Below are positions 37,902 through 46,629 of a DNA stretch of 57,997 nucleotides, one piece after another. This DNA comes from a virus. The stretch is from IMG/VR virus record IMGVR_UViG_3300020733_000018, positions 1-57,997 of that record. The stretch is one strand, 5' to 3'. Every line of letters starts with the position of its first letter. The stretch's first letter is position 1. The notes beneath the pieces were generated by a model. The model had not been told where the DNA came from. It did not search any database and worked only from the letters and a program-made list of their open reading frames with translations. Made by a program: the position numbers and the translations under genes.

Positions 37902-38621
37902 ATGAATAATACAATACCAACTGATAAAGAGGCTTTATTACAATTTGCCATAGAACGTGGTATTGAAATTGTGTTTTTTTATAAAGGTGTTGATTTTGCT
38001 CAAAGGCAGAAAAGAAACGCTGACCGAAAAGAACAAGGTTTACGATATGTGCAACCCACACAATTGTTTATTCATAAAAATAGTAAAAATATGTTATTAT
38101 CTGCTTTTCAGTGGGGTGGTATTACAAATACAGATACAAAAGCTGTTGGTAGTACAACCAAAGGTGGTAAACCACACTGGAAAAGTTTCAGACTTGACGA
38201 AATGAGTAATGTTCAGTTGAGATATAAAGGTAATAATGAATTTGATTATTTTGATGTTCCAAGTAAAAAGGGTGCTACTGGAAATAATGTGTCAAGTGGT
38301 TTTCCTGTTGGAAATTATACTGGACAAAGTAATATAAATGCGCTTGGCGGTAAAGCTTTAGTTTATTTTGATTTAAATAAAGCTAAGGTATTAAGACAAC
38401 AAGACAAATCATTAGAGGAACCAAAAGAACCACAAGAACCTAATTTACAGAAGGAACCTGAAAAACCTAATCAACCAAAGAAACAAGGTTTATATACACC
38501 AGATGAAATTAAAAAGGTTCAAAAAATAAAACAAAACCTTGATAGCTATGAGCCTATAGAGGAAAGCTATAGCTCAGGGTTCTTTAAATGGGTACAAAAT
38601 TTGTATGGAAAGACAAGATAA
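37902..38621 (+). CDS. WYL-like-domain protein with charged tail (239 aa)
   Basis: The first 100 residues show a beta pattern like WYL domains: IEIVFFYKG, then RYVQPTQLFIHKNSKNMLLSAFQWGG and KSFRLDEMSNVQL. WYL domains bind nucleotides or nucleic acids in regulators. The similarity is weak and by eye. A second part (PVGNYTGQSNINALGGKALVYFDL) and a Pro/Glu/Lys-rich stretch with repeated KEP/QEP units follow. The last 17 bases overlap the next gene. Confidence 0.5.
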   Translation: MNNTIPTDKEALLQFAIERGIEIVFFYKGVDFAQRQKRNADRKEQGLRYVQPTQLFIHKNSKNMLLSAFQWGGITNTDTKAVGSTTKGGKPHWKSFRLDEMSNVQLRYKGNNEFDYFDVPSKKGATGNNVSSGFPVGNYTGQSNINALGGKALVYFDLNKAKVLRQQDKSLEEPKEPQEPNLQKEPEKPNQPKKQGLYTPDEIKKVQKIKQNLDSYEPIEESYSSGFFKWVQNLYGKTR

Positions 38622-39288
38622 AATAGATTTTATTGCTCAAAGTATAGCAAAAGCAAAAAAAGTTATGGAAAAAACTGAAACCATCTCACCAACAGGTAAT
38701 AAATCTATTGGTGGTGGTAGACAAGTATATACTGAAGAACAGTATGATAATATGGATGTTGATAATACACAATATCTTACTGAAGATCAAGTTAGACGTA
38801 TGGGTGCACCAGCTCCTAAACAACAAAGATATGATTTGTATGAAGATAACGAAAGAGAAATACCAATGATACCTCAACAATCATCTCAACAAAACGCACA
38901 ATATAGACCTTATAAAAATTTAAATAGCACAAGCATGCCAAAAGAAATAGTAGAGTCTTTTCTCAAGAAACCAATGATTGATCCGACTCAACCACTTGGT
39001 ATGGAAACAATTTTTGAAAAGGTTCATCAAAAAGAACAATCTGCTCGACCAGCACCATCATATGAACAAAAACCAAAAGCTAAACCACAACCAGTATATG
39101 AAGAAAGAACAACACAATCTGGGGGCGGTATGGATATGCAATTACTTGAGTTTGTAATTAAAAAAACTGTTGAAGAAACATTGAAACAAGTGAGTGAGCA
39201 AACCAATATCAATGAAAATATTCAAATTAAAATCGGAGAAAAAACCTTTGGTGGTACAATAAAAAGTTTAAAAACAATAAAAAAATAA
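38605..39288 (+). CDS. unknown phage protein, low-complexity middle (227 aa)
   Basis: The start is ATG 38605, inside the end of the previous gene. A short N-terminal helix (KIDFIAQSIAKAKKVMEK) is followed by a Gln/Pro/Tyr-rich flexible region (about 60-170) and a final ordered domain with LEFVIKKTVEETLKQVSEQ and IQIKIGEKTFGGTIKS. Such a layout is seen in scaffolding or adapter proteins; no specific assignment. No cysteine, no membrane segment. Confidence 0.65.
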   Translation: MERQDKIDFIAQSIAKAKKVMEKTETISPTGNKSIGGGRQVYTEEQYDNMDVDNTQYLTEDQVRRMGAPAPKQQRYDLYEDNEREIPMIPQQSSQQNAQYRPYKNLNSTSMPKEIVESFLKKPMIDPTQPLGMETIFEKVHQKEQSARPAPSYEQKPKAKPQPVYEERTTQSGGGMDMQLLEFVIKKTVEETLKQVSEQTNINENIQIKIGEKTFGGTIKSLKTIKK

Positions 39289-39289
39289 T

Positions 39290-39478
39290 ATGAGTAAGAC
39301 TATCACTTTTTGCAAAGCAAAATGTTGCCCAGTTGTTGAAATTTATGAAAATGAAATTAAACTTGGTGACGAAAAAGGCCCTGAAGGCGTAACAACCTGG
39401 TCAAAAAAACAATTTAAAGATTTTATCGATGCCGCCAAAGAAGGAAAATTCGATGAAGCTGTAAAAGATGTAAATTAA
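39290..39478 (+). CDS. small Cys-containing protein (62 aa)
   Basis: The N-terminus carries CKAKCCPVVEIYENEIKLG: three cysteines within six residues (8, 12, 13) that could bind metal. The C-terminal helix is KKQFKDFIDAAKEGKFDEAVK. No family recognised. Last gene of the unit; a strong terminator follows after 1 base. Confidence 0.6.
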   Translation: MSKTITFCKAKCCPVVEIYENEIKLGDEKGPEGVTTWSKKQFKDFIDAAKEGKFDEAVKDVN

Positions 39479-39479
39479 T

Positions 39480-39509
39480 AAAAAGGAGCCTTTAAAGCTC
39501 CTTTTTTTT
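39480..39509 (+). terminator. Rho-independent terminator
   Basis: A 10-bp stem (AAAAAGGAGC at 39480-39489 with GCTCCTTTTT at 39497-39506), 7-base loop and eight Ts. It ends the 36610-39478 unit and separates it from the glycosyltransferase block. Confidence 0.9.
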
Positions 39510-39561
39510 ATACAAAACTTGTTTTTTACGTATTTTTTTATTACTATTATTAAAAGTAATT

Positions 39562-40788
39562 ATGAGTACGTATAAAATATTAGTTGCCCCTGGCGATAAT
39601 GCTGGATCTGGTAAATATAGATGTGTAGACCCACATATTAAATTACAAGAATTATTTCCGAATGATTTTTTCGTAGAAATAAATAACGCTGTTGATTTCA
39701 GTGATTTCACATATTTGAAACAATTTAGCGCTGTGTTTATACACAGGGTTCCCCAACACAATTATAAAGATGCTATCAACATCATTACCAATTTAAAAAA
39801 ACTTGGCATAAAAGTTATTATTGATATTGATGACTATTGGCATCTTGACCCTTCTCACGGTTTGTATGAACAAGTGAAAAGAGAGGGTATTCCACAAATA
39901 TCTATAAACTGTTTAAAATTAGCTGATTTGGTTGTTGTACCAACAAGTATATTAGCTAACGAAGTTAAACAATTCAACCAGAATGTTGTTGTCTTAGCCA
40001 ATGCTTTAGATCCAACAGAGGAACAATTCAAAAGTAAACCATCAGAAAGTGAGAAATTAAGAATTGGTTGGTTAGGTGGTAGCTCACATATCAAGGATTT
40101 AGAATTAATAAAAGGTATATCATCAATTGGTGAATACAATAATAAATCACAAATTGTTTTATGTGGTTTTGATACAAGAGGTAGCGTAAGGCAAATCGAC
40201 CCTCAAACAGGTCAAGTACAAGAAAGACAAATGAATCCAACAGAAACTGTTTGGTTCATGTACGAGTTATTCATGACAGATAATTATCGTATGTTAGAGT
40301 CATATCCTGATTATGTAAAATTCCTTGTACAATTTAAAGAGGATAAATCTTTTGATGATTCCAATATGCCTTATAGAAGAGTTTGGACTAAATCCATCAA
40401 CCAATATGCTAAGAACTATAATCTTTTTGATGTATCATTAGCTCCACTTGTAGATAATAAATTCAACTTATATAAATCTCAACTTAAAGTTATTGAAGCT
40501 GGATTCCATAAGAAAGCAATTATTGCTCAAAATTACGGCCCTTATACTATCGATTTAGTAAGTGCAATAAAATCAGGTGGTGAAATAGACCCTAATGGTA
40601 ATTGTTTACTTGTTGACCCATCTAAAAATCATAAACAGTGGCAAAAATATGTTAAGAAGTTAATCGATAACCCACAAATGGTTAAAGATCTTGGTGAAAA
40701 ATTATATGAAACCGTAAAAGATAAATACAACCTTAATAATGTTACTAAAACAAGAGGTGAAATATATTTAAATTTATTAAATAAATAA
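39562..40788 (+). CDS. GT4-like glycosyltransferase (408 aa)
   Basis: Glycosyltransferase with the two-Rossmann (GT-B) layout. Features: N-terminal APGDNAGSGKYRCVDPH, an acceptor-side region with IDIDDYWHLDP, LKLADLVVVPTSILANEVKQFNQNVVVLANALDP marking the domain boundary (about 126-156), RIGWLGGSSHIKDLELI, and a donor-site region LAPLVDNKFNLYKSQLKVIEAGFHKKAIIAQNYGPY with Glu in the helix (E/EX7E type). Cytoplasmic, presumably NDP-sugar dependent; donor and acceptor unknown. It starts the mixed glycan block after the terminator, with a 52-base leader in which I see no clear promoter. Confidence 0.8.
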   Translation: MSTYKILVAPGDNAGSGKYRCVDPHIKLQELFPNDFFVEINNAVDFSDFTYLKQFSAVFIHRVPQHNYKDAINIITNLKKLGIKVIIDIDDYWHLDPSHGLYEQVKREGIPQISINCLKLADLVVVPTSILANEVKQFNQNVVVLANALDPTEEQFKSKPSESEKLRIGWLGGSSHIKDLELIKGISSIGEYNNKSQIVLCGFDTRGSVRQIDPQTGQVQERQMNPTETVWFMYELFMTDNYRMLESYPDYVKFLVQFKEDKSFDDSNMPYRRVWTKSINQYAKNYNLFDVSLAPLVDNKFNLYKSQLKVIEAGFHKKAIIAQNYGPYTIDLVSAIKSGGEIDPNGNCLLVDPSKNHKQWQKYVKKLIDNPQMVKDLGEKLYETVKDKYNLNNVTKTRGEIYLNLLNK

Positions 40789-40789
40789 T

Positions 40790-41383
40790 ATGAAAAGGAA
40801 GAACGATAAAAAAACATTTTTAGCAATAGCTAACAAATATAATGTATGCTCAAAAGATTTATTGGATTTTTTGGAATTAAATGGTTTATTTGAATGCCCA
40901 GCATCAACAACCACATCTATGCATTATGCATATGAAGGTGGTCTTGTTGATCATATAATAGAAACAACAAAAATTGCTTTAAACCTTTTAAATGGTATAC
41001 CAGAACCTTTAAGACCATCTAAAGAAAGCGTTGTAAAAGTTTGTTTTTTACATGATTTAGGTAAATTAAATTTATACACACCAAACAAGAGTGAATGGCA
41101 CAAAAAGAATCTTGGTAAAATGTATGAATTTAACGAAGATCTTGTATCTATGACAAATGGTGAAAGATCTTTATGGTATATCTATAATTGTGGAAATAAC
41201 GATAAACTAACACAGGAAGAACATCAAGCAATACTTAGTTTTGATAAAAATGATAATTCAGATTTGATGGTTAAATGGCACTCTGAATCACTTTCAAGAT
41301 TATTGAGACACTCTCTTGAATGGGCTATTATGCTTGAAAAAAAAGAATATAAAGATTCAACCAAACCTAATACAAATGAGTAA
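40790..41383 (+). CDS. HD-domain phosphohydrolase (197 aa)
   Basis: HD superfamily metal-dependent phosphohydrolase. The HD signature is KVCFLHDLGKL (His88-Asp89), with upstream HYAYEGGLVDHIIET (His45 and His55 as additional metal ligands). A distal histidine in LSRLLRHSLEWA and Asp in the same helix complete the likely metal set. Substrates of phage HD enzymes include nucleotides and signalling nucleotides; none can be assigned here. One base follows the glycosyltransferase stop. Confidence 0.82.
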   Translation: MKRKNDKKTFLAIANKYNVCSKDLLDFLELNGLFECPASTTTSMHYAYEGGLVDHIIETTKIALNLLNGIPEPLRPSKESVVKVCFLHDLGKLNLYTPNKSEWHKKNLGKMYEFNEDLVSMTNGERSLWYIYNCGNNDKLTQEEHQAILSFDKNDNSDLMVKWHSESLSRLLRHSLEWAIMLEKKEYKDSTKPNTNE

Positions 41384-41603
41384 TTTTTTAAACGCTTTAA
41401 TTGAAAAAAGACCAGAATTAGAATTGAAAGTCAAAGAGTTCGAGCACCCATTGGATAAACAAAATAAATACTTTTCTTTGTATATTAATGGTATCGATTC
41501 AAGATTTATATTACCTGAAACTGAACTTAATATTGAAGATCCTCAAGAAATTAATGAATTAGTTAACATAACTTTAATGTATATAAATAAAAATGGAAAA
41601 TAA
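41376..41603 (+). CDS. small unknown protein (75 aa)
   Basis: The start chosen is ATG 41376 (MSNFLNALIEKRPELELK), 8 bases inside the end of the HD gene. A further upstream ATG in the frame would give a 20-residue basic leader over the HD gene and is less likely. Acidic, with a beta-turn-beta YFSLYINGIDSRFILP. No family recognised. It overlaps the dUTPase start by 11 bases. Confidence 0.6.
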   Translation: MSNFLNALIEKRPELELKVKEFEHPLDKQNKYFSLYINGIDSRFILPETELNIEDPQEINELVNITLMYINKNGK

Positions 41604-42147
41604 TTTAGATGAATTTAATATCTTAGATCAAGATATCAAAAAAATACTTGAAAACGCAAATAATTTAGTCAAAGACTGGGTTTATGTTGACAATGTAATG
41701 AAACTTAAGATTAGATTTGTAAATCAGTCAACAAATCAGGATCCAGCTTACGCTAAACAAGGTGATAGTGGTTTTGATTTGAGAGCATTCTTAAAAGAGG
41801 ATGCTGTTTTGAAGCCATTTCAAAGAGCTTTAGTGCCAACTGGTTTGTATTTTCAAATCCCAGAAAACTTTGAGTTACAAGTTAGACCAAGAAGTGGTTT
41901 AGCTTTGAAAAATGGTATTACTGTATTAAATACTCCAGGTACAGTTGACTCTGGATATCGTGGTGAAATTTGTGTAATACTAATTAATCTTGGTTCTGAA
42001 GATTTCATAATCAAAAACGGTGATAGAATTGCTCAAGCTGTTATTGCCCCAGTTCAAACAAATAATAACCTCGTATTTATGAAGTCTTCTTCGTTAGAAT
42101 CAAGCGAAAGAGGTGATACAGGATTCGGAAGTAGCGGTGTCAAATAA
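41593..42147 (+). CDS. dut: dUTP diphosphatase (184 aa)
   Basis: Trimeric dUTPase, dUTP to dUMP plus PPi, which keeps uracil out of DNA and feeds dTMP synthesis. All five motifs are present: GDSGFDLRA (57-65), PRSGLALK (99-106), GITVLNTPGTVDSGYRGE (108-125, with catalytic Asp119), GDRIAQ (143-148) and RGDTGFGSSG (173-182). About 35 additional N-terminal residues precede the usual start, a helical extension not needed for catalysis. It overlaps the genes on both sides, so it is in a single operon with them. Confidence 0.95.
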   Translation: MENNLDEFNILDQDIKKILENANNLVKDWVYVDNVMKLKIRFVNQSTNQDPAYAKQGDSGFDLRAFLKEDAVLKPFQRALVPTGLYFQIPENFELQVRPRSGLALKNGITVLNTPGTVDSGYRGEICVILINLGSEDFIIKNGDRIAQAVIAPVQTNNNLVFMKSSSLESSERGDTGFGSSGVK

Positions 42148-42443
42148 TGGAATGTTTTAACCAACAAATAAGAGCGTATAAAGCCGTAACTGCTGATATA
42201 TACGACCAAATAATGTATAAAAGAGTATGGTCTGGAGATATGATTCAAGTTGGGGATAAAGTACTTTATGCATTTGTATTTGACCCAACAGACGATGCTC
42301 TGAAATTAATATCTGTGTTAGATAGAGAGTTGGGTTTGATTCAAAACACCTTTGATTTTGTTGCTTTCAAAAATAAAATAATACCAGTTTTAAAATTTAA
42401 AACGGATGCAAAGAATAGGCAATATACAGAGCAAGAAGATTAG
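42147..42443 (+). CDS. small unknown protein (98 aa)
   Basis: Coupled start on the dUTPase stop (TAATG). Sequence with a basic/aromatic N-terminus (RAYKAVTADIYDQIMYKRVWSG), VGDKVLYAFVFDPTDDALKL, and a charged end. No family recognised. The last 38 bases overlap the next gene. Confidence 0.55.
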   Translation: MECFNQQIRAYKAVTADIYDQIMYKRVWSGDMIQVGDKVLYAFVFDPTDDALKLISVLDRELGLIQNTFDFVAFKNKIIPVLKFKTDAKNRQYTEQED

Positions 42444-43098
42444 TGTTGTTTTTTCTACCAGAGCTTTGGATGAAGAATATATTGATCATATAAAAATGAC
42501 ATCTGGCCTTGGGAATAAAATTGAGATTTTACCCTTTGTGAATAATGGTGAAAAATCGTTAACACAAATATATAACGAAGGTTTAGAAAAAGCAAAAAAT
42601 GATATTGTTGTTTTTTGTCATGATGATTTAATATTTCATACAGAAAATTGGGGAATGGCAATAGGTGACCATTTTACAAGGAATCCTGGATTCGGTATAA
42701 TCGGTATAGCTGGAACTAATAAGTTAGTCAATGGAAGATGGTGGGAAATAAAAGAGAACATGCATGGTATTGTTAATCACTCAGATGGTAAAAAAATTTG
42801 GGTTAGCGAATATTCTAAACCACAAGGAATTACCCTCAAAAAAATGATCACAATTGATGGTTTATTTTTTGCTGTACATAAAAATAGAATTAGATGTACT
42901 TTTGATGAAAATGTTAAGGGTTTCCATTTCTACGAATTAACATTTTGTATGGACAATCATATTAATGGTGTTAAGATAGGATTATGTACAAATATACGTG
43001 TTACACACCTTTCAATTGGCGAAACTAACGACCTTTGGGAAGAAAATAAATTAGTATTTGAAGAAAAATATGGGCATTTATTACCCTTAGAAGTATGA
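42406..43098 (+). CDS. GT2-like glycosyltransferase, streptococcal-type (230 aa)
   Basis: GT-A fold transferase. The N-terminus has KISVVFSTRALDEEYIDHI, then LTQIYNEGLEKAKNDIVVFCHDDLIF with the metal-binding-type acidic pair (HDD), and GFGIIGIAGTNKLVNGRWW and MITIDGLFFAVHKN as acceptor-side strands. This is the layout of the 'glycosyltransferase-like family 2' group. ATG 42406 is inside the previous gene; later in-frame starts are possible. Substrates unknown; part of the nonulosonate block. Confidence 0.72.
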   Translation: MQRIGNIQSKKISVVFSTRALDEEYIDHIKMTSGLGNKIEILPFVNNGEKSLTQIYNEGLEKAKNDIVVFCHDDLIFHTENWGMAIGDHFTRNPGFGIIGIAGTNKLVNGRWWEIKENMHGIVNHSDGKKIWVSEYSKPQGITLKKMITIDGLFFAVHKNRIRCTFDENVKGFHFYELTFCMDNHINGVKIGLCTNIRVTHLSIGETNDLWEENKLVFEEKYGHLLPLEV

Positions 43099-43760
43099 TC
43101 AAGTCAATTAAAGAATTAAAAGATATCCATAGAGATGAAGATATTTATGTAATCGGTGCTGGAGCAAGTGTTGATTATATTAATGAATCTTTTTTTGATG
43201 GTAAGATAACAATAGGTACAAATCAAGTTTATAAGAAAATTAAATGTGATTATCTTGTTAGAAAAGAAACTAAATTTTTGAAACAAGCTTTGAATACTGG
43301 TTCAAAAGTTATTGTATCTGAATACGATAGCGGTAATCTTGATACTGGGCAATTTAAATTAAACACCAATAAAATTGATCACGAAAACCTTTATTATTTT
43401 GAACATCTTGATAATCTACATGATAAGGTTGATACATCTGTTATTGGAACAGATAAATTAGTTGTTAGTTATTCAACGATTACATCTGCGTTACATCTTG
43501 CTGCATATATGGGTGCATTCAATATTTACCTTGTTGGTCATGATTGTGGTTCATTGAATGGTAAAATGACATTTGATAAATATTATGATTCAATCAACGA
43601 TACACCATGGCAAAATTGGAACCAATATAAATCCTGGTTAAAAATCATTGAGTCACAAACTGTTTCTGTTAGAAATAAACTTGTTGAAGTTTATGAATGT
43701 AATGTGGTGTCAATAAATCCTTTTGTTTCATTAAATTTAGAAAACAACCTTTTCATGTAA
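43095..43760 (+). CDS. DUF115 / sialyltransferase-like protein (221 aa)
   Basis: A Rossmann-type protein with IYVIGAGASVDYI at residues 17-29, GTNQVYKKIKCDYLV, and a later STITSALHLAAYMGAFNIYLVGHDCGS. This pattern is shared by the DUF115/MptE-like family and by GT42 sialyltransferases (CstI/CstII type), which lie near NeuA/NeuB genes. The next gene is a NeuA-like enzyme and NeuB is 2 kb downstream, so transfer of a CMP-activated nonulosonate is plausible. Catalytic residues cannot be confirmed by eye. It overlaps the previous stop by 4 bases. Confidence 0.6.
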   Translation: MIKSIKELKDIHRDEDIYVIGAGASVDYINESFFDGKITIGTNQVYKKIKCDYLVRKETKFLKQALNTGSKVIVSEYDSGNLDTGQFKLNTNKIDHENLYYFEHLDNLHDKVDTSVIGTDKLVVSYSTITSALHLAAYMGAFNIYLVGHDCGSLNGKMTFDKYYDSINDTPWQNWNQYKSWLKIIESQTVSVRNKLVEVYECNVVSINPFVSLNLENNLFM

Positions 43761-43761
43761 T

Positions 43762-44421
43762 ATGAGTTTTAAATTTATTATACCAGCCAGAAGAAATTCA
43801 AAAGGTTTACCATTTAAGAATCGTAAATTATTTGATATATTTTTAGATAAAACACCTGAAAATCTATTAACAGGATTAATTCATTCTCATTCTTTGATTG
43901 TATCTACAGATGATGAATCAATCATTGAAAAATGTGTATCAAAGAGTATAAATTATCTTAATAGAGATAGTAATTTAGCTTTAGACACAACCTCAACTAA
44001 AGAAGTTATGATTGATTTATATAACAAGAATTACATTTTTAATGATGATATTGTTGTTATGTTATATTTGACATATCCTGAAAGAAATTGGGATGATATA
44101 GGAAATGCTATTGATACTTTTGTCAAAAATGGCTCAAGATCTCTTTTATGTAAAAAAGAAATCACAAGTACCCACCCATACCTTTACATGCTTGAAATCG
44201 ATAAAAATAAAGGTAAACAACTTGTTGCACACGACCTTTATCGTAGACAAGATTATCCAAAGGTATTCGAAATTTCACACTATATTTGTATTTTTAAAGG
44301 TGGTGAATTAAAAAATTTGAATAACAATCTTTACAACGAGGATACATTTTTTTTACCAATTAACTCTGTTATAGATGTTGATACTGAAAATGATTTATTA
44401 AAATATAATGGGAATTTATGA
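43762..44421 (+). CDS. neuA: CMP-nonulosonate (acylneuraminate) cytidylyltransferase (219 aa)
   Basis: Activates a sialic-acid-type sugar with CTP. Sequence: FIIPARRNSKGLPFKN (5-20), the nucleotide-binding loop of NeuA enzymes; LIVSTDDESIIEKC; NRDSNLALDTTSTKEVMIDL; YLTYPERNWDDIGNAIDTF; LYRRQDYPKVFEISHYICIF; and near the end VIDVDTENDLLKY, the second metal Asp pair. Length 219 is within the family. It sits 4 bases before the stop-overlapping GT2 gene. Substrate could be Neu5Ac, legionaminic or pseudaminic acid; sequence by eye does not decide. Confidence 0.88.
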   Translation: MSFKFIIPARRNSKGLPFKNRKLFDIFLDKTPENLLTGLIHSHSLIVSTDDESIIEKCVSKSINYLNRDSNLALDTTSTKEVMIDLYNKNYIFNDDIVVMLYLTYPERNWDDIGNAIDTFVKNGSRSLLCKKEITSTHPYLYMLEIDKNKGKQLVAHDLYRRQDYPKVFEISHYICIFKGGELKNLNNNLYNEDTFFLPINSVIDVDTENDLLKYNGNL

Positions 44422-45173
44422 AATGTATATTAGGTATAACAACATATAATAGGAGAAAATATTTAGAACATCTTTTAGATAGTTTTACACCAACTCATAA
44501 CACAAATTATGAATGGGTAATCATTATCAATGATGACTGTTCAACAGATGACACAGTTAAATTCATTGAAAACTATAATTTTCCATGTGAATATCATTTA
44601 ATCAAAAATGAGAACAGAAAGGGTGTTTCATGGGGAACAAATAATATTTTTTACTTATCTCAAAAGATTGGATTTGATGTTTTATTCAGAAGTGATGATG
44701 ATAATTTTTTCTTGAATAATGGTTGGGATGATCTTTATATTAATGCTATGAATAATTCTGGATTTAAACACCTAAGTTATTATAATAGTAGATGGAAAGG
44801 GGAAAATAAAAAAATAATAGAGAATGATGGTTTAATTGCCGCTTCTAATGTTATGGAATCTATGGGTAATTTCTACACAATAACACCTGAAATCTTAGAA
44901 AAAGTTGGTTACATGGATTATCAAAACATGGGTATGTGGGGTGTTGAACATATTGATTATTCATTAAGATGTTGTAGGCTCAATTATAACAATCCACAAA
45001 CATTTTGGTGCCCAAAGGATTGTAAAAAATTTATTGGTATGAAAGCTGGAAATACCTATACAAGCTCAATGAGTACAATTGAGTTAGCTAATGAAAGGAG
45101 CAGAGATTATCAAAAAAGAATGATAGCAAATAATAATAATAGAATTTATATACCGAATCAGAATGCTCAATAA
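44418..45173 (+). CDS. family 2 glycosyltransferase (251 aa)
   Basis: GT-A type GT2 enzyme. Motifs: ILGITTYNRRKYLEHLLDSF (4-23), IIINDDCSTDD (Asp39-Asp40 for the nucleotide), FRSDDDNFF (about 91-98) as the DXD-like metal site, and WGVEHIDYSLRCCR as the acceptor-site acidic helix. No membrane helix, so it acts in the cytoplasm. Its start overlaps NeuA's stop by 4 bases, so expression is coupled. Donor and acceptor unknown. Confidence 0.85.
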   Translation: MKCILGITTYNRRKYLEHLLDSFTPTHNTNYEWVIIINDDCSTDDTVKFIENYNFPCEYHLIKNENRKGVSWGTNNIFYLSQKIGFDVLFRSDDDNFFLNNGWDDLYINAMNNSGFKHLSYYNSRWKGENKKIIENDGLIAASNVMESMGNFYTITPEILEKVGYMDYQNMGMWGVEHIDYSLRCCRLNYNNPQTFWCPKDCKKFIGMKAGNTYTSSMSTIELANERSRDYQKRMIANNNNRIYIPNQNAQ

Positions 45174-45777
45174 TTATTTTGAAAAAATATATTGTATAAA
45201 CCTTGAAAAAAGAAAAGATAGGTGGAATGAGGTTAGTAAAGAATTTCAAAAAATTAATTGCAATGTTGAAAAATTTGTAGCAATTGATGGTGAAAAATTG
45301 GAACCCAGTCCATACATTTATAGAGGTGAACTTGGTTGTTACATGTCACACATGGTAATCTTAAAAGACATGATTAATAATAACTATAGTAAAATTTTAG
45401 TTTTTGAGGATGATGTTGTTTTCAACGATGATTTTAACGAAAAATTTGATTACTATTATAATCAATTACCTAATGATTGGGATATTGTTTATATGAGTGG
45501 AAATCATACAACAAGTTTAGAAAAAATTACTGATAACATATATAAAACTAATGGTACTTTAGCTATGCATAGTTATTTCATTAGCTTGGAAGGTGCAAAA
45601 AAATTATACAACTTATTAGTCGCTAAAAATATGACAGACCCAATAGATGTTATAGGTATAGAGTATCAAAAAAATAATAATTGTTATACGTTTAGGCCAC
45701 ACCTTACGTATCAAAAAGAAGGATTTAGTGATATACAGAAAAAAATTGTTAATTACGACCACCTATTAAAACGTTAA
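45163..45777 (+). CDS. family 25 glycosyltransferase (204 aa)
   Basis: GT25-type (LPS/LOS galactosyltransferase-like) enzyme. Visible: IYCINLEKRKDRW (9-21), VAIDGEKLEPS, GELGCYMSHMVILKDM (55-70), KILVFEDDVVFNDDF (77-91) with the conserved EDD, and LAMHSYFISLEGAKKLYNLL. These are the standard GT25 blocks. Overlaps the GT2 gene by 11 bases and is followed by neuB after 3 bases. Confidence 0.9.
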   Translation: MLNNYFEKIYCINLEKRKDRWNEVSKEFQKINCNVEKFVAIDGEKLEPSPYIYRGELGCYMSHMVILKDMINNNYSKILVFEDDVVFNDDFNEKFDYYYNQLPNDWDIVYMSGNHTTSLEKITDNIYKTNGTLAMHSYFISLEGAKKLYNLLVAKNMTDPIDVIGIEYQKNNNCYTFRPHLTYQKEGFSDIQKKIVNYDHLLKR

Positions 45778-45780
45778 TAA

Positions 45781-46623
45781 ATGAATAAAGTAAAAATTAT
45801 AGCCGAAATAGGACTTAATCACAATGGGGATATAGATATCGCCAAACAACTTATAATGGTTGCTAAAGCTGCTGGTTGTGATTATGTTAAATTTCAAAAA
45901 AGAAATCCTGATGTTTGTGTACCTGAAGATCAAAAATCTAAAATAAGGCAAACACCTTGGGGTGAGATGACCTATATTGATTATAGATGGAGAGTTGAGT
46001 TTAATCAAGAACAATATCAACAAATACATAATTTTTGTCAAAGTATTGGAATTAAATGGTTCGCTTCAGTTTGGGACAAAGATTCGGTTGATTTTATACA
46101 AAAGATCAACTTGGATAATAACTATCATAGTATAATGAAAATACCATCAGCTCTTATAACCGATACCGAATTATGCAAATACGCATCAACAAGATGTAAT
46201 CAATTACTGATTTCTACAGGAATGAGCACCGAAGAAGAAATTGAAAATTGTGTACGTACTTGTAATCCAGATGTTATAATGCATACAAATTCAACATATC
46301 CCTGTCCTGTTGAGGAATTAAACTTAAACTATATTTTATGGTTGAAGAATAAATATAGAGATAAAGAAATAGGGTATAGTGGCCATGAATATGGTTTAGT
46401 TACAACATTTGCAACAATACCTATGGGAGCTACTTGGATCGAAAGACACATAACGCTTGACCGTAATATGTGGGGTTCAGACCAATCATCATCAATCGAG
46501 CCATCTGGGGTTTTTAAATTGGTTAAGGGGATAAGAGATATTGAAAAATCTTTGTCCTTTGCACCAAGTGAAAGATATGTATTAGGAGGAGAGTTGCAAA
46601 AAAAACAAACGCTTAGAAAATAA
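45781..46623 (+). CDS. neuB: N-acetylneuraminate-type synthase (280 aa, no SAF domain)
   Basis: Condenses phosphoenolpyruvate with an acylaminohexose to give a sialic-acid-like sugar. NeuB marks: KIIAEIGLNHNGDIDIAKQL (5-24), DYVKFQKRNPD, FASVWDKDSVDF, MKIPSALITDTELC, LISTGMSTEEEIENC, GYSGHEYGL, and GATWIERHITLDRNMWGSDQ with catalytic-type Glu/His/Asp. Typical NeuB is about 340-350 residues with a C-terminal antifreeze-like SAF domain; this one ends after the TIM barrel, so the SAF domain is missing and would have to be dispensable or provided elsewhere. Confidence 0.9.
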   Translation: MNKVKIIAEIGLNHNGDIDIAKQLIMVAKAAGCDYVKFQKRNPDVCVPEDQKSKIRQTPWGEMTYIDYRWRVEFNQEQYQQIHNFCQSIGIKWFASVWDKDSVDFIQKINLDNNYHSIMKIPSALITDTELCKYASTRCNQLLISTGMSTEEEIENCVRTCNPDVIMHTNSTYPCPVEELNLNYILWLKNKYRDKEIGYSGHEYGLVTTFATIPMGATWIERHITLDRNMWGSDQSSSIEPSGVFKLVKGIRDIEKSLSFAPSERYVLGGELQKKQTLRK

Positions 46624-46629
46624 ATATAT

